Assembly: GCF_022201045.2 (NCBI RefSeq)
Contig: NC_068564.1
Coordinates: 7,998,001 to 8,062,000 of the forward strand
Direction: 5' to 3'
From: Citrus sinensis
Lineage: Eukaryota; Streptophyta; Magnoliopsida; Sapindales; Rutaceae
DNA: 64,000 nt
Position numbers and translations under genes: made by a program. Below, one piece after another: positions 44,223-58,333 of the stretch. The notes under the pieces are model-generated. The model was not told the origin of the DNA and searched no databases. It was given only the letters and a program-made list of their open reading frames with translations. Position 1 is the first letter of the stretch; the number at the start of each line of letters is the position of its first letter.

Positions 44223-45521
44223 TTGCTCCCCTAAATATAATCTTCTTTTACAATTTGCCAATTAGCTAAATTAATGATTGAAATACATGGATTTTTCTCC
44301 CCCTCATCATCAAAAAGAAAAACTTAATTGGCAAAGAAAAAGTAGCAAATTTTTATAAATTTGAAAACATGTATTCTTCTCCCCCTTCATCATAAAAAAG
44401 AAAACGTAAAGGAAAAGAATAAGAGTAGGAAATTTGTTACTCATGTTATCTGAATAGAAATTTCGACAAAATCTCCCCCTAACAACAAGCATCACCTCAA
44501 ATACAAATTTAGTAATATTACTCATAAATTATCATCATATCTCAAAATCATCAAGTACTCACAATAATCACATATCATCAAAATCATCAAAAGAATATTC
44601 AAAGTGCATATTATTCTCCTTCTTTTAACAACATTGAAATGATATATTACTTTGTCTCCCCTTTTAGACAATAAAAAAGTTCAAAATGCATATTATCCAA
44701 AATCATATTACATGCTCTCCCTAAATATATGGCCAATTTAAAATTTTAACAAAAATGATTTTATCCAAAAACATATCAAATTTATCTCCCCTTAAAGATG
44801 AGCAAATTCTCAAATACACAACGTGATTAAAAACACTTCCATATAAGCTTAAACAATAATAATCAACCAACAACTCCTTCAATTCATCAAGCAACGCACA
44901 TATAATCATCAATTACCAAAATCATCAAGAAATCAAATCATTGCAAGTTTATGCCGAATTTTTGAAAATTCTTTTTCGCAAAGAGGTTTTGATTTCTTTA
45001 CCAAATTGGCATGCATATTATCAAATATTCAAGCTCCATAATTATCAATCACATTTTATAAATAAAGACAACTAAACTCATCAAATATCTAATGTGACAT
45101 TTCAATATAACAAAAAAAAATCTCATATGCTTAAAATTCTCGAAGTATATGTATTTCTCCCTTTTTCGATATCATTTAAAACAAGTAAGACATATTCAAC
45201 AATACATCGATAAAGTACAAAAAATGCATTCATTTACTAATCATAGATTGCATAAGATCAAAGATTCATCAAATACAATGTAATCATCAATGCACATTCT
45301 TTATCATCAAAACTTAAGTAAAAACATAAGTACATAATGGCAATATATAAATCATCAAAATCAACATATGCCAATATATAGCTCATCAAAATCAACATAA
45401 CTATTAAGAAAAGCCATAATTATGAGTTAAAGAACAAGTGATCAAATCCGTTATTATAAATGCTCACATATATTTTTAAGTGATGATATAGTAGTTACAC
45501 CTTGTGATGGATCTTTCAAAA
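44223..45521. other. gene-free, AT-rich copia-internal DNA
   Basis: Many CTCCCC and ATCATCAAAATCA phrases, but no reverse transcriptase or RNase H where these should lie in a complete minus-strand copia. They were probably deleted. Confidence 0.4.
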
Positions 45522-46942
45522 TTAAGTTCTTAGGGTGAGAAGAAACATACCTCCACTCCTTGGGGAGTATTTGAGAAGTACCTTCATTTTACTACGCATT
45601 TGTTTCTTCATGTTGCTCCTCTTGATTTTCAAGTGGTGCATTCTTTTGGCTATCATTTGATAATCTTCTTGTAGCTCTTCATCTACATTATCATCAAAAA
45701 CAACTTTCTCCATAGAGGAAGAATTAGACTCATCAAATATAACAAGTATAAATTTTTTTACAATCAAAATTCTTTTGTTATACACTCAATAAGTTTTGCT
45801 TGTGTTTGAATAGCCAAGAAAAATACCAACATCAAATTTTGGATCAAATTTGCCAAGATTATCTTTTGTGTTCAAAATATAACATTTGCATCCAAAAACT
45901 TTGCAATAATTAATGTTGGGTTTTCTATATTTCCAAAGCTCATAGAGAGTATTATTGAGATGATGTCTAATCAATGTGGTCTTAACCATTTTTTTTAATA
46001 GACCTATCATTTCTCTCTACAACTTCATTTTGTTGTGGAGTTCTAGGTGATGAAAATTTATATTTAACGGCAAAACCATTACAAAAAAAATCTCAAATGC
46101 ATGATTTTCGAATTATCCACCATGATCACTTCTAATGCAAGAAATAACATATAACTCATCTATCATGCATATACATCACACAATCATGAAATATGTAAAT
46201 ATTCAAAGATTTAGAATTAAAGCATATCACTTATTTATCATGCTTAGGCATTACATAATCGTTAAAAATCAAACAAATCTATCATGATAAGTTGACAAGC
46301 TATCATCATAAATATATAACCAGCATCATGATAAAGCACTAAATGTTAAACACAATGATAATTCCATCATGTAAACATACAAGCATACTTTCGTAAATTT
46401 ATTTGTCATGATTCACTCAATATAGTAAATAGGCAAGATAAACTTATCCACTTCATGTTAATGCACTCGATGTTATGATACCAAATGAAATGTTAAATAT
46501 TTACTAAGATTAAAAGACCATAACTTATAATCAATAAGGCAATAATAGTTACCAAAACAATTAAATCATTTTGCCTCATTATTTTTGCTTAGACCATGAT
46601 CAAGTGATTATCCTCATAAGCTTCATCAAGTAACTCTCCACCATTCCTTGATTGTGGTACCTACAAAGAAAACATTCACATTGTGCCCTTTGGTACCCAA
46701 ATACTCTTGGGTCCTTGAGTGTTAGATTTAGTTCCTTTCGGAACCCAAATACATTTGACTCCATAATACACATTTCTTTTAATTGGACATCTATTCTTCA
46801 TATGACCATTTTGATTGCAATAATGACATACAATTTGATCATTTGTGGAGGTAGGCTTAACAAAATAATTCTTATAATATTTTTGTTTCAAGTAAGGCTT
46901 ATACCCAAGTCCTCCTTTATCAAACACACATTTTTGTGAATT
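45522..46942 (-). pseudogene. copia gag zinc knuckle and integrase C-terminus, cut by the duplication junction
   Basis: Minus strand. 46927-46676 has the CCHC knuckle CHYCNQNGHMKNRC. 46010-45786 has the integrase C-terminal region (YELWKYRKPNINYCKVFGCKCY, LNTKDNLGKFDPKFDVGIFLGYS). 45785-45522 is a Glu/Asp-containing linker. Between 46020 and 46650 the catalytic integrase is lost or unreadable. The gag upstream of the knuckle is missing because the sequence switches to the duplicated unit at 46943. Confidence 0.75.
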
Positions 46943-46943
46943 A
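46942..46943. other. tandem-duplication junction
   Basis: Left: copia gag sequence ending TTTTTGTGAATT. Right: AAGGATTGAAAATGAGG, identical to 10752 onward. The base before the match is T here and A at 10751, which sets the boundary. Confidence 0.85.
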
Positions 46944-47341
46944 AGGATTGAAAATGAGGTAACAAGAGGATTACATTCCCTAAACGTAGATCCAGGATCT
47001 GCAAGGAGGCTAGTGAGCTTGGTAATTCACTAGCCCTGCCACCAAGCCTTTCTCAATTGGTCACCTATCAATTGAAGATATTGCAAATCATTTCAGGGTT
47101 CAAGCAGCCTTCAATGACAGCACTCATCCAGTTGTTGAGGCTCACTGCCAGGTGAGAAATAACTCAGTTAAGAAGCTTGCATATAATGAAAGTAGTAAAT
47201 TTACATGCTGATGTACATCAAGAAAAATAATCAAGCTCAGGAATGAAAGATATAACTTCTGGTGGCGTTTTTGGATAAAGAATTCACACGACAACCTTAA
47301 AAGTTTGGTAGACAGATCTTTGATTTAGGGTAATGCATCAA
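46943..47341 (+). pseudogene. MADS-box relic, right arm only (copy 2)
   Basis: Identical to 10752-11150. The left arm and most of the hairpin stem are not present here, so this copy can no longer form the inverted repeat; it is joined to copia sequence instead. Confidence 0.75.
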
Positions 47342-49828
47342 ATTTGAAGAAAGGCTTCAAATTCTTAATATCAAATTTGATTTAACATTTGCTTTTCTGT
47401 CTAAACTATGAATAGGTTTGAATTTAGCTGAAGTTTAAGCATTTCCGAATACATAAATTTGAGTGATATATTTATTTCTCTTTTCTTAGTGTTTAATTAC
47501 AAATGTTACTTTATTTGTTTTCATAAAACAAAAACACCTGAAAATAAGTATTTTGACATATATGTAAAATGTCCATTAAACTATTAAACACTTATTTATT
47601 TATTTTTAAGAAACATCGCTGATATAAGACAAAAATTAAAAATAGAAAAATGACACCGGCCAAAAGGATGTATTTAGCTTTACCCATCAAATGATGCATA
47701 GTGATAGAACAAAAAAGAGGAAAAGCCGTACAAGAAAATTTGAAAATTATTAAAATGCACGAAATAATCCAAATATAAAAACGAAAGCAATCAATGAAAC
47801 ATATAACGGGAGAATCCATTAGCATCTTCTATATAGAGTCCGACTAATGAACTGAAGTCACGGCAGCGAATGACAAGATTAGCCAGAAGGTAAAGATAGA
47901 CTGCATGGCCATGCTGTATAGGGGTGTGCATAAACTGGCTCGATTTGATTTTGCCCAAAAACTGAACCGAACTAAACCCGATCCGTTTAAAAAGTTGAAC
48001 CGAACTTAGGAACCAAACTGAACAGAGTCGAATTATTTCGTATACGGTGGAGTTGAGGATAAATGTCCTTGCACCAATTCTTACTGGGAAACTGATTCCA
48101 GCCACTTGCGCTCCAAACTCTTCATTATCTATCTATGTTGTATTTTCATTATTTATATCCCAGACATTCAAGGATATTTGATGACTTGTAATTGGTATAT
48201 TTTCAAAAGATTAGTTTTTGCCCCAGTCGTTCTTTTTTTATTCTTCATTAAACTACTAACAATGGCATGAGAATTCATGTTAATTAAAGAGAACTCTATG
48301 TTGGAAAAGAAATTCTTAATCCCAATGTTTGAATAATGCAAATACAAACACCGATTATAATCTTGTTTCTAAATAAAAGAGGAAGGGGCCGGGGCAAAAA
48401 TTTATCTTTTAGCACCTATCTGACAATTCAAAGACGGATGATCAGCCTTTATGCACTTTATTTACACATTGTTATAAAAGTTTACAATAAGAAGTCTACT
48501 AAAACTTATCTACATCAATTCTATTATGCTATAACCAAAATTTCTTTTTCAAAAAACAACAAAAACAAAAATGAAGGATTAACCGCGTGGTTTTCAAAGA
48601 GTTTTATTTGGGTGACTACCCGAATTTTCAAAGAGTTTTATTTAGGTGACTCCCCAAGTTCAAATCTTAGGTAAGATAGACGGTTAAAATTTGGATTCGG
48701 ATTTAGCTCACTTTTTGTTTTTGAAAAAAATATAATTAATGGCATACAACTATTCTAAAGGAAAGTGAAAGGGATGATGAAGTAGCTATGCTTTAATATA
48801 GTTGTAAATATATATATAATTAATGGCATACAACTATTACGGAGGAAATTGATAGGGATGTTGTATTACAGTTCAGACTTAAGAGCTATGCATTTGCCTG
48901 AGTTGCGTTGCCACGTCAAGCATTGTTGGTCTACCATCAGCAGCAAATGGTATTGCCATATTAAAAATCTAGCACAGCATGGAAGTAATACTCTAGAAAC
49001 AAAATTAAGAAAAAATTTCTGATGGCAACAAAAGGTCTATGAAGATTTCATAATTACTAGGCTGAAACTAATTAGGTAATAAATTTGTAAACCTTCAAAT
49101 ATTGGCAAATTAATAATCCACATAGCAAAATCCATCATTCACGAATAGAAATGTTTGCACATGCTCATTAAATACGTGTTTAAAATCAGGTTAATTTTCA
49201 GTCGGGTCGTTGTTGTTTGTAGAAAGAACCTAAAAACTATGGTTTTTTTAAAACTTATCGTTTGTATTCTTCTTAGTTTAAACTTATTTTTCAATCAAGA
49301 AAAAGTTCACATAATCATCAAAGACAGTTATACCCCTATATTTTAAATTATAGTTTAAAGTATTTTCTACAAGAAAAAAGGTCATTTCCGAAGGCAGATA
49401 TCCTTTGAAAAACTCATTTTAAGCAATTCATGCTGTCTACCATCGTTGTATTAAATCTTATCAGAAAATCAGAATTTTCAATGAGTCGTAAGAGGAAAAA
49501 AAAAAAAAAAACTTTCGACAGCGTTTCTGTTTGTTGTACATAACGAGACAACTCAATTGAATGGCACACAAATTTGAGCTTTGTGTATGTCATAATTGTT
49601 TGTTGCTGACTTGAGCTCTTTAGCACGGTAACAACGAATTGGGGATTACGTGTGTTTTTAACGAGTAGGTGATTTATTATTAATTCCAAATTATAATAGA
49701 AGGCTATTGTAGAAACGTTCGCGATTGTGTTGTGTTTCTATTTAATTTCAAAAGTACATACAAGTATTTAGTAAACCCATTTTTAATTTACGACTTACTC
49801 CTTTTTAATTAAAATATTGATTAAATTA
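47342..49828. other. copy 2 of the gene-free flank 11151-13637, with polygalacturonase relic at 48062-48109
   Basis: Same content as 11151-13637: decayed MADS flank, transposon-like remnant, the last-exon relic (IPATC phrase) and short direct repeats. No differences noticed. Confidence 0.7.
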
Positions 49829-49968
49829 ATCACGTTTGATTCATGAAGTTTAAATAGGTTAATTAAAATAGGCTATGAATGAGTTGAACTTTTTACTTAT
49901 CACGTTTGATTCATGAAGTTTAAATATGTTAATTAAAATAGGCTATGAATGTGTTGAACTTTTTACTT
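49829..49968. repeat. 70-bp direct repeat, two copies (copy 2)
   Basis: Identical to 13638-13777. Confidence 0.85.
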
Positions 49969-50174
49969 TCCTAACCACAAACAGCACATAAGAGTTTGTT
50001 TCTTAATAATTGGTAGCCGTTACCAGAATTTGTTGGAAATTGTACAGCGGAAGTAACCAGAAAGCAAAAATTAATGGACAAGAGAAAACAACTTACAGCC
50101 ACCCTTGAGTAAGAAAGTAACTCCCAAGATCATGCTAAAATATAATTAGTGGACGAACTGCTGTCACACAACTT

Positions 50175-50181
50175 TATAAAA
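50175..50181 (+). promoter_or_regulatory. TATA box of polygalacturonase copy 2
   Basis: TATAAAA, same position relative to the ATG as in copy 1. Confidence 0.6.
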
Positions 50182-50282
50182 TGCCTCCACATGAGTGATC
50201 AATCCATACCATCAACAACATCTAATTAAATTATATAGATCGTCAAGAAAACATCATCACTTAATACATCATCGAACACAAG

Positions 50283-51720
50283 ATGGATTATAGCTCTTGC
50301 TCTCAGCTGCTAGTACTTGCAATCCTAGTTTTGTTTACTTTGGCCCAAAATATAATCAATGCAGCTCCCAACGGAGTTTTCAATGTAATTGACTTTGGTG
50401 CTGTGGCCGATGGCATTAGAGATAACAGTAAGGCTTTTGAAAATGCTTGGAGAGAAGCTTGCAATTGGAATACCTACAGCACAGTATTGGTTCCACCAGG
50501 AAAATACTTGGTGACTTCTGTTGTATTTAAAGGTCCATGCAAAGCTCCAATTTCATTTCAACTTCAAGGCCTTATCCTGGCTCCCCCCGGTCTGTCAAAG
50601 CTAGCCGATAAGGAAAGCTGGATCACCTTTGAATCCCTCAGAAGCTTCACTCTCACCGGTGGTGGAACTTTCCATGGCCAGGGCCGAACTGCATGGCCCG
50701 AAAATCAATGCCACAAAAATTCAAATTGCCAGCTTCCCATTGTAATTCTTGCAACACTTTCTTATTTGTTTATTTATTACATTTATGTATGTATTTGTTT
50801 TTTAATCTTTATAATGAAAAAAAGTTTGACAACTGCTTTGATTTTCTATTGTGCAGTCGATACGATTTAATAAACTGAATGACTCGACAATCACTGGGGT
50901 GCAATCTGTTGATAGCAAGTTCTTCCACATTAACATCTTGGGTTGCTACAATTTGAAGCTGAATAAAATTAACATCTCTGCACCTGATGATAGTCCGAAT
51001 ACTGATGGAATTCATATTGGAAGATCAAATGGCATTGAGATATCGAATTCAATAATAGCCACTGGAGATGACTGTGTCTCTCTTGGTGATGGCAGTCAAA
51101 ATGTCTTGGTGTCTGATGTTTCTTGCGGACCAGGACATGGGATCAGTGTTGGCAGCCTTGGAAAATATAAAAAGGAAGAAGATGTAGTTGGATTGACAGT
51201 CATCAATTGCACTTTCACAGGCACAAGTAATGGTGTGAGAATTAAGACATGGCCTGATTCTGAGGATGGAAAGGCTTCCAATTTCACATTTGAAGACCTT
51301 TTCATGAATAATGTGGAAAATCCCATTGTCATTGATCAGGAGTATTGCCCACATAACCAATGTAACATAAAGGTACAGAAAGATTAATTCATTACTCATT
51401 ATTTGCTTATATCTCTAGGTTTATGCACAAATCTCGTCTTGACATCCTAACGTTAGCTAATATTTACTAATTACCCATTTTAATAGGTTCCTTCACGGGT
51501 GAAAATTAGCAATGTGAGATTTAGGAACATCCGAGGAACTTCATTAACAAAAGAGGCTGTTAGAATTGTTTGCAGCAAAGAGATTCCATGCCAAAATGTT
51601 GAGATTGGAGACATAAATTTGGTGTATAATGGTATTGATGATAAGGGCCCGGCAATATCTTCTTGTTCAAATGTTAAACCAACTCTTGTCGGAAAACAGA
51701 TTCCAGCAACTTGCGTCTAA
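50283..51720 (+). CDS. exopolygalacturonase-like GH28 pectinase, 402 aa, three exons (copy 2)
   Basis: Exons 50283-50741, 50857-51372 and 51487-51720, same introns and same predicted protein as the gene at 14092-15529, with signal peptide and all four GH28 motifs (NTDG, GDD, GHG, RIK). I see no difference in promoter, exons or introns, and the duplicated block reaches 3.3 kb upstream, so both copies should share regulation unless position matters. Copy 2 is flanked upstream by the copia junction instead of the MADS left arm. Confidence 0.92.
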
Positions 51721-53300
51721 CTAGGTTTCGCAGGCTCTTCAATGTCTAAATCATGTATTTTATTTTTCCATTATTTGATTCGAGGATGTCGATTGCCCCC
51801 CTGGGATTGTTACTTGTAATATCAATAAATAAACTAGTAAAGATCATTTATTGTGTTTAATTCCCTGATTTTCCCAAGAAATGAACACCCAAGATTTCAA
51901 TACTCCCCCGAGATTCAATCAAGAGTAACTGAAAAATCAAGGAATAATAGATCAAACAACAAAGAAAACAAGGGATAAAAATACTTAAGTAATTTAGCAA
52001 CCAGAGGTGCTTACATGCACTAGAGAACAAGATCAAATGCTTTCACTAAACAAGAATCAAAGTTTACAGACAGTGGCGTAACTACTCTTATGCCTTGTGT
52101 TGACCAAAATTTTGGAAACTCTTTTAATTCTATGAAAATTTTCTAAATATTAAGTAAAAAGTAAGAGTTAAGAAAAATATTAATCGTCAACATCTACTAA
52201 ACTTTGAAAACACATTAATTCCCCGTCTACTTTATAGTCCTTACTATTTTACTATTTATTTATAGAAAAAGTAAATTATCTAACTTTTTTCCTTCCATCA
52301 AAGAGATGTAATTATATCTCAACATCTTAAGACTTGAAATTGGGGTTTTCGTCTTCTATTTCTTTTTTTTAAGTTTATTTCACACAATACAGCTAAACGA
52401 ACTATTCAACTTTAAGTTCTTTGATTCTTTCCCACAAGGGGCAAAGCCACCAACTATACCTAAAGATTCAAGAAGGTAAAGTTGGTACAGAATGAAACAA
52501 TGTAAAGGAAGTTTAATTTTAATAAATGATTGAATTAGATAGTATAATATACAATTATTTTGTACTTTCTTCAATCTCATTGGCAACCCCAAATTAAAAT
52601 CCTCACTCCACCCGTGACTGCAGAGCTATAGAGCTCATTACAAAGAACAAAATGCTACTAAGAATTCTCTCTACAACTTTCTCTAGCCTCACGAAGCGAT
52701 CTGCAAATTATGCTCATCAATTAGCCTTACAAAAGTTGTTTTTAGCTAACCCAGGGAACATCGGCTCCTTCTAACTAACTTCTAACTACTTTTGGGCCCA
52801 CATTCTAAGCTTCTCACGTGCTCATCGCATGCAACTTAAGTTAGCAAGAAAAGATGGATCACTAATTTAACTCCGAAAACATATGCATTGTCGTCCGCTT
52901 ATAAACGACATTCCGGTCACTAACTTTAACTCTGAACGTCTTATCGGGGTCTTCGAGTTCTTGTCCAAATCTCTCTTTTCCTTCTACATTGAACTACTGA
53001 CAATGGTGTGTGTATTGAAATTAAATCACTATCAAATTCTATATTGGCAAAGGAATCCCACTTGAAGGATTATTTTTTTCTTTAATCTACTGTTTAAATA
53101 ATATGATCTCACCAGTTGTTTTATTTATTTATTGTTGTCTACATGAAAATAAATTAAATTAGAAAAAAATATTTTATTTTCTCCAAAAAAAAAATATTTC
53201 TTCCTCTCTCTCAATTCTCAAATCCACAAATTAGGATACTCTCGTAATTATAGCAATTTTGATCTGATATTATTTGAAATTAATTTAAGAAAGATTAATT
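51721..53300. other. copy 2 of the gene-free region 15530-17109
   Basis: Same sequence as copy 1, including the poly(A)-region AATCAATAAATAAACTAG. Nothing new. Confidence 0.6.
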
Positions 53301-54920
53301 GATGACGAAAGTGAATATGAAATATTATTACTGTATATTCTTCATATTATTTACACAAAGAATGAGCGTATATATAGGCTTTACATGAAGCTAAAATAAG
53401 AAACTGAACAAATACAAATACAACATAAATCGTGGGATATACATAATCATAATCTTGGGAATTAATGGAGATTGATTGGACGAGTGATTCTTGCTCAACA
53501 TATCTTGGGAATTAACGGATATTGATTGGATGAGTGATTCTTGCTTAACACCCCCCTCAAACTCAAGATGGTGTGGTAGAAGTAAGCTTGAGTTTGCAAA
53601 CGAGGTCATCAGCTCGGTAAAAAAGACTTGGTAAAAAGATCAATTGTATTATCTCGAGAGGACACAAATTGAAGCTTTATGGTACCTTGGGCGTAATGTT
53701 GGCGAATAAAATGACAATCTATCTCTATGTGTTTAGTGTGCTCATGGGAGACACATTGTGAGTGATTTCAATGGCACTTGTATTTTCAAAGTAAAGAGAT
53801 GTAGCTACATTATGAGTAACTCCCATGTCCCTTAGTAATCGACGAAGCCAAACAATCTCTTGAGCCGCATTAGCAAGTGCCTGATACTCAGCATCAACAA
53901 TAGACAAAGTAACAACAATTTGTTTCTTATTATACAGAGTAAATCACCTAAAAAGAAGCAAATACCAATGGTAGAACATCGATCAATAAGATCATCTGCC
54001 CAATCAAATTCAGAAAAACGATGTAGTTCTAAAGAAGAATTGGCTGAAAAGTGGAGACTATGAAAAATGGTCTCTTTAAGATATCGCAGGATATTAATGA
54101 CAGCAGCATTATGAGTCGAGCGAGGAGCCGACATAAACTGACTAACAACATGGACATCATGGGCTGTATCAAGTCTTGTGACTATCAAATAAACCAAACG
54201 TCCAAACAATTGTCAATAAAGAGTAGCATCATTAAGTGATGTTCCATCAAACAACACAAAGTAAATGTTAGGATCAATAAGTGTAGAGGAATTTGATTAT
54301 CAGTCAAACTAGCTTTAGTAAAAAGATCAGAAGCATATTTACCTTATGAAGGATAGTAACTAGATGAATCAGAGAGTACCTCAAGATCAATGAAGAAACT
54401 AAGATGTCCATGATCTTTCATTTCAAAGTGATGTTGAAGAAAAGCGTTAAGATCTATAATACTTGTAAGATCATCTCCAATAATAATCATATCAGATCAT
54501 CTCCAGTGATAATCATATCAACAACACAGAGTAATAAAAGAATACATCCTTTGTTGGTGTTGCGAACAAAAATAAAAAATAAAAGTCATAAGAACTGGCA
54601 TCAAAACCAAATTACTTGATTGTGGTACTGAACTTCTCATACCATGCTCTCGATGCCTATTTAAGGCCATACAAGGCATGGCCAAGTTTGCAAACCTGAT
54701 TTGGAGGATGAGAGTAACCAAGAGGAGGTTTCATATAGACTTCTTCAGAGAGATTGGCACTAAGAAAAGCATTCTTTACATCCATCTGAAATAATACCCA
54801 ACGACGAACAGTGGCAACAACTAATAAGCTTCTTATAGATGTAAGGCATTCAACAGGTGCAAAAGCCTCATCATAATCAGTGCTACATCCTTGAGTATTG
54901 GTAATGTCATTAGGGTGCAC
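53301..54920 (-). mobile_element. Ty1/copia remnant (copy 2)
   Basis: Copy of 17110-18729 with one substitution (54748 G for A at 18557), changing NLFEE to NLSEE in the RT relic. Same broken catalytic box and 3' LTR start at 53550. Confidence 0.8.
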
Positions 54921-56149
54921 TAAATTTAAATCGTTACTAATAATATAAACAATTAATACAGAGCAAGCGAGGATCGATTCGATGAAGGCTATGCTAGTTG
55001 TATCTATTATTAACTCTAAAACAAAGACTAAAAATAAAATAATAATAATAATAATAAATTATGAAAATAATAATTTAATAGAAACTCTAATTAAAGGTAA
55101 AACAAATAATAATAATGAAACTTTGGTCAAAGGATCATTCGCCACCACCGAACATGCACATAATCAATAAATCAATTCTATCATCAATTTCTATTGAAAC
55201 TATCAACCATTGACAACAATAAGATTTGTTAATCTCTATCTTTCCTTATTATATCGTTAGGAAAAACAATTTCTTCAACTAATCTCTGACCAATAAATAA
55301 TTCAAAACAAACTCTTGAAGTTTAAGATAATAGAAACATTAATTAGAGAAAGATATTAGGCTGATCTAAGTAATAAACACACAAGCTCGAATTATTTAAC
55401 TTAGTTTATGTTCTTCAATTGAAATCACTTATTCCAATTTGCTACTAATGATAAAATATCAAGACAATTACGAATCAAGAATTTTAATTTAGCAATAGAA
55501 TTTATTCAAATCCTATCTAATTGGCCACTCAAATAAGATAAGGATAAAATCATAAACATTTATTATACAAGAACATAAACAATCTCAATTAAATAAACTG
55601 AATGATAGAAATTGAATATTAATCATATGACATGTTTAGGGTTTTGAATTCACCCTTAACCAAATAGAATATCTAGCCTAGCATAATTAAATTGAAAATA
55701 AAAAAGTTGATAAAACCAATCATGGAGATTAATCCAAGCAACTGCTGATCCAATTTAGTTCCTTCGGGCTTCTCTTTTTCTTTTTTTTTTCTCTTCTTGC
55801 GGCCGTCTCTAGCTCTTGGGTTTTTGTGTATTTCTCCTTCTGGCAGCCGTCATTCAAAAGCCAAAGGTTGGCTTTTTATAATGCTTGGTCGAATCCTTGT
55901 AGAATTAGGTTGCTTGGCCACCAATTATAACCTAAGTATCCTCCAACAAGGACAAGCCAAATAAAGCCATTAGTTGATCACGTGCTGACCACTTTTGGTC
56001 TTAATTACTTTTCCTTTTTAATTTCCTTTGTTTATTTTTTTTCTCAATGTGCAAGATTAATTCAATAATTAGGTGATTTTGCTTGGCCCTCTATTATAAC
56101 TTCCTTATGTATAGATTTCCTTGTAAAAATAATGCTTCTCGTGTGCATG
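54921..56149. other. copy 2 of gene-free LTR-like region 18730-19958
   Basis: Same (AAT)n tract and leader-like sequence as copy 1. Confidence 0.5.
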
Positions 56150-56451
56150 CACTATTAGAAAAATGGGCTACCATGACAGAGAATATCTGTCATCCGACCC
56201 CCCTTATGACAGAGTTTCCATCTATCATTGTAGCCCCTCTCATAAATCTGTGACAACATTTTATCTATCACATGTTCCTATGACAGTGTATATCCATCAC
56301 ACATATGTCATGAACCAAGCGATGTCTGTTTTGCAAAGCTTTCGAGAATTAATTGAAAATTTTAGCAAGTAATTTAAATTATTTTGAATTTGGTGGGTTT
56401 CTTCAAAATCTGTCATATATTAATGATTCACATTCTCTGTCAAGAGATTTA
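56150..56451 (+). mobile_element. CACTA transposon terminus (copy 2)
   Basis: Copy of 19959-20260, beginning CACTATTAGAAAAATGGGC. Confidence 0.65.
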
Positions 56452-58333
56452 AGGTTTAAAAAAATAAAATTATTATTTTCAATTTTGAAATTATATTAAT
56501 ACTAATTAACATTATTTAAATTCCAGAATTTTGAAATAGAAATAGCAAAAGCCACATTTTAAAACTTGAATTAACAAAAATAAAATTACATTCAAATTCA
56601 TAAAACTATCTAAAACCAAATAGCACCATACACTAAACATTTCAATCACTTGAAACTTCCAACAAATAGCATCATCAAAATACATCGTGTAACATATCTC
56701 ACAAATCCTTTGCAATATCCAATCATCAGCCTATAACTAGAAAAACAATTAATCCATAAAAAAACACTGATATTAAATTCCCAAAAGCCACCAACATCAC
56801 CTGAAAAATAGATTAACCAAAAAAATACATATTAACATGTTGACCACATACAATTAATCAGATTCATAATAAAGTTCACCTGTGTGTAATTGATTTAATC
56901 AGCTTTGATACCAAAGGGAAAATGAGGATAAATAGCCCCAGAGGAAAAAAAATCACATTTGACAATTGACATAATGAAGCAGTAAGCCTCAGGAGTTGTA
57001 AAAAAGAAATAGGAAAGGGAAAATAAGGGACATCTTCAATGCATGTAGTTTATATTAACCTAAATAGGAAGGGGAAAATAAGGGACATCTTCAATGCATG
57101 TAGTTATTAACCTTTTTTTTTTTTGTTCCTAAAGATGTATTAAGAGGAAAAATGATATTCATTCAATGCTTGCATCTCCTATTTGTTAATCTAATTATTC
57201 TCCTATTCCTATTGGTTAATAAGGGAGTCAATAAGATTTTAATTTAACAATATAGCAGTGACAATTAACTAGGTCTTCATTAAGAGTTGTTGAATTAGAA
57301 AAGATTGAAGTATAAACAAACTATTGTGCAACATAATACATACCGAAGAGAAATATCGAATCAAGTGCAATGCCAAATACAAGAAAAGAGAATTTTTAGT
57401 CTAGCCTTCTATAGATTTCAATTCTGAATTTCTTTATGCACCAAACTAAGTATATTTCAAAGACTACAAATTAATTAATGCAAAACATCTAAAATCATAA
57501 CAACTTTCCATACATAATTAAACAAAATCCACCAAAATCAAGCTAATAAAAAGAAAGGTAAAAGTTGTAAAAATCCAAAAGAGGAAATATCAAAAAATTC
57601 TGGAATCACCAGAATCTCCCCATTCTATCAACCTTAATGCCATGCTTGTAGGCTTGTGAACACTGACCCTATCCAACTCAAAGAAAGAAGACACAGGCTA
57701 GTATTCTCATCTGGATTACATCACATTAGCATTTGAGATATTTTTACTTTAATGTTTCAAAGAGAAGAATTTTTGTTAAAGCAAGATTTTCAACAAATAT
57801 GTTAAAAGGAATGCTCATTGTCCAAGGATTTAAGAGGATGCCGAGTATAAGTTTGTTTACAATATATTTTTTATTTTTCTTTTTTCTTTACGACAAACTG
57901 AAAAATACAAGTATATCTTGATTTTAAAAATCAACCAAGACAAGAAAATAGAATGAACAACTATTTTTATAGGCAATGAATGGAAAACCTCTAAATGTAG
58001 TCATTGGTTTAGTAAGGACAATTGGAACCATAAACAGTGGATAAGTTTCTAATAAAAATAATAAAATCCATCATCTATATAAGTTGAGAAAAAATAAATT
58101 TCATGTTAAAGATCTAAAAAATTTGAAGGAAACCTGATAGTAAACAAATATTCAATTCATAATAGTATGAATAATAAAAACTTTACTGTTAACCTGAAAC
58201 GTAAAGTTGCTTTGTGTTTTTGTCAGCGAGTCCTATTGTTTTTAGCAAAACAACAAACCTTAGCATTTTAATTGGTAACAAATCAGAACCAACATAAAAA
58301 CAAAATTAGAAAAGATATAGAGATGTATCCTAC
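56452..58333. other. copy 2 of gene-free region 20261-22142
   Basis: Same 55-bp direct repeat; one substitution (57071 G for A at 20880). Confidence 0.5.

Larger units (their letters stand above)
10752..46942. repeat. 36,191-bp unit, copy 1 of a head-to-tail tandem duplication
   Basis: Every base from 10752 to about 27810 reappears at +36,191 (or +36,190 after a T-run indel) from 46943 to the window end. Because copy 2 starts at once after 46942, the simplest reading is one tandem unit of 10752-46942. Only the first 17,058 bp of copy 2 is visible. Copy 1 holds the exopolygalacturonase, copia, CACTA, LINE, chromovirus and MADS units C and D. Confidence 0.85.
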
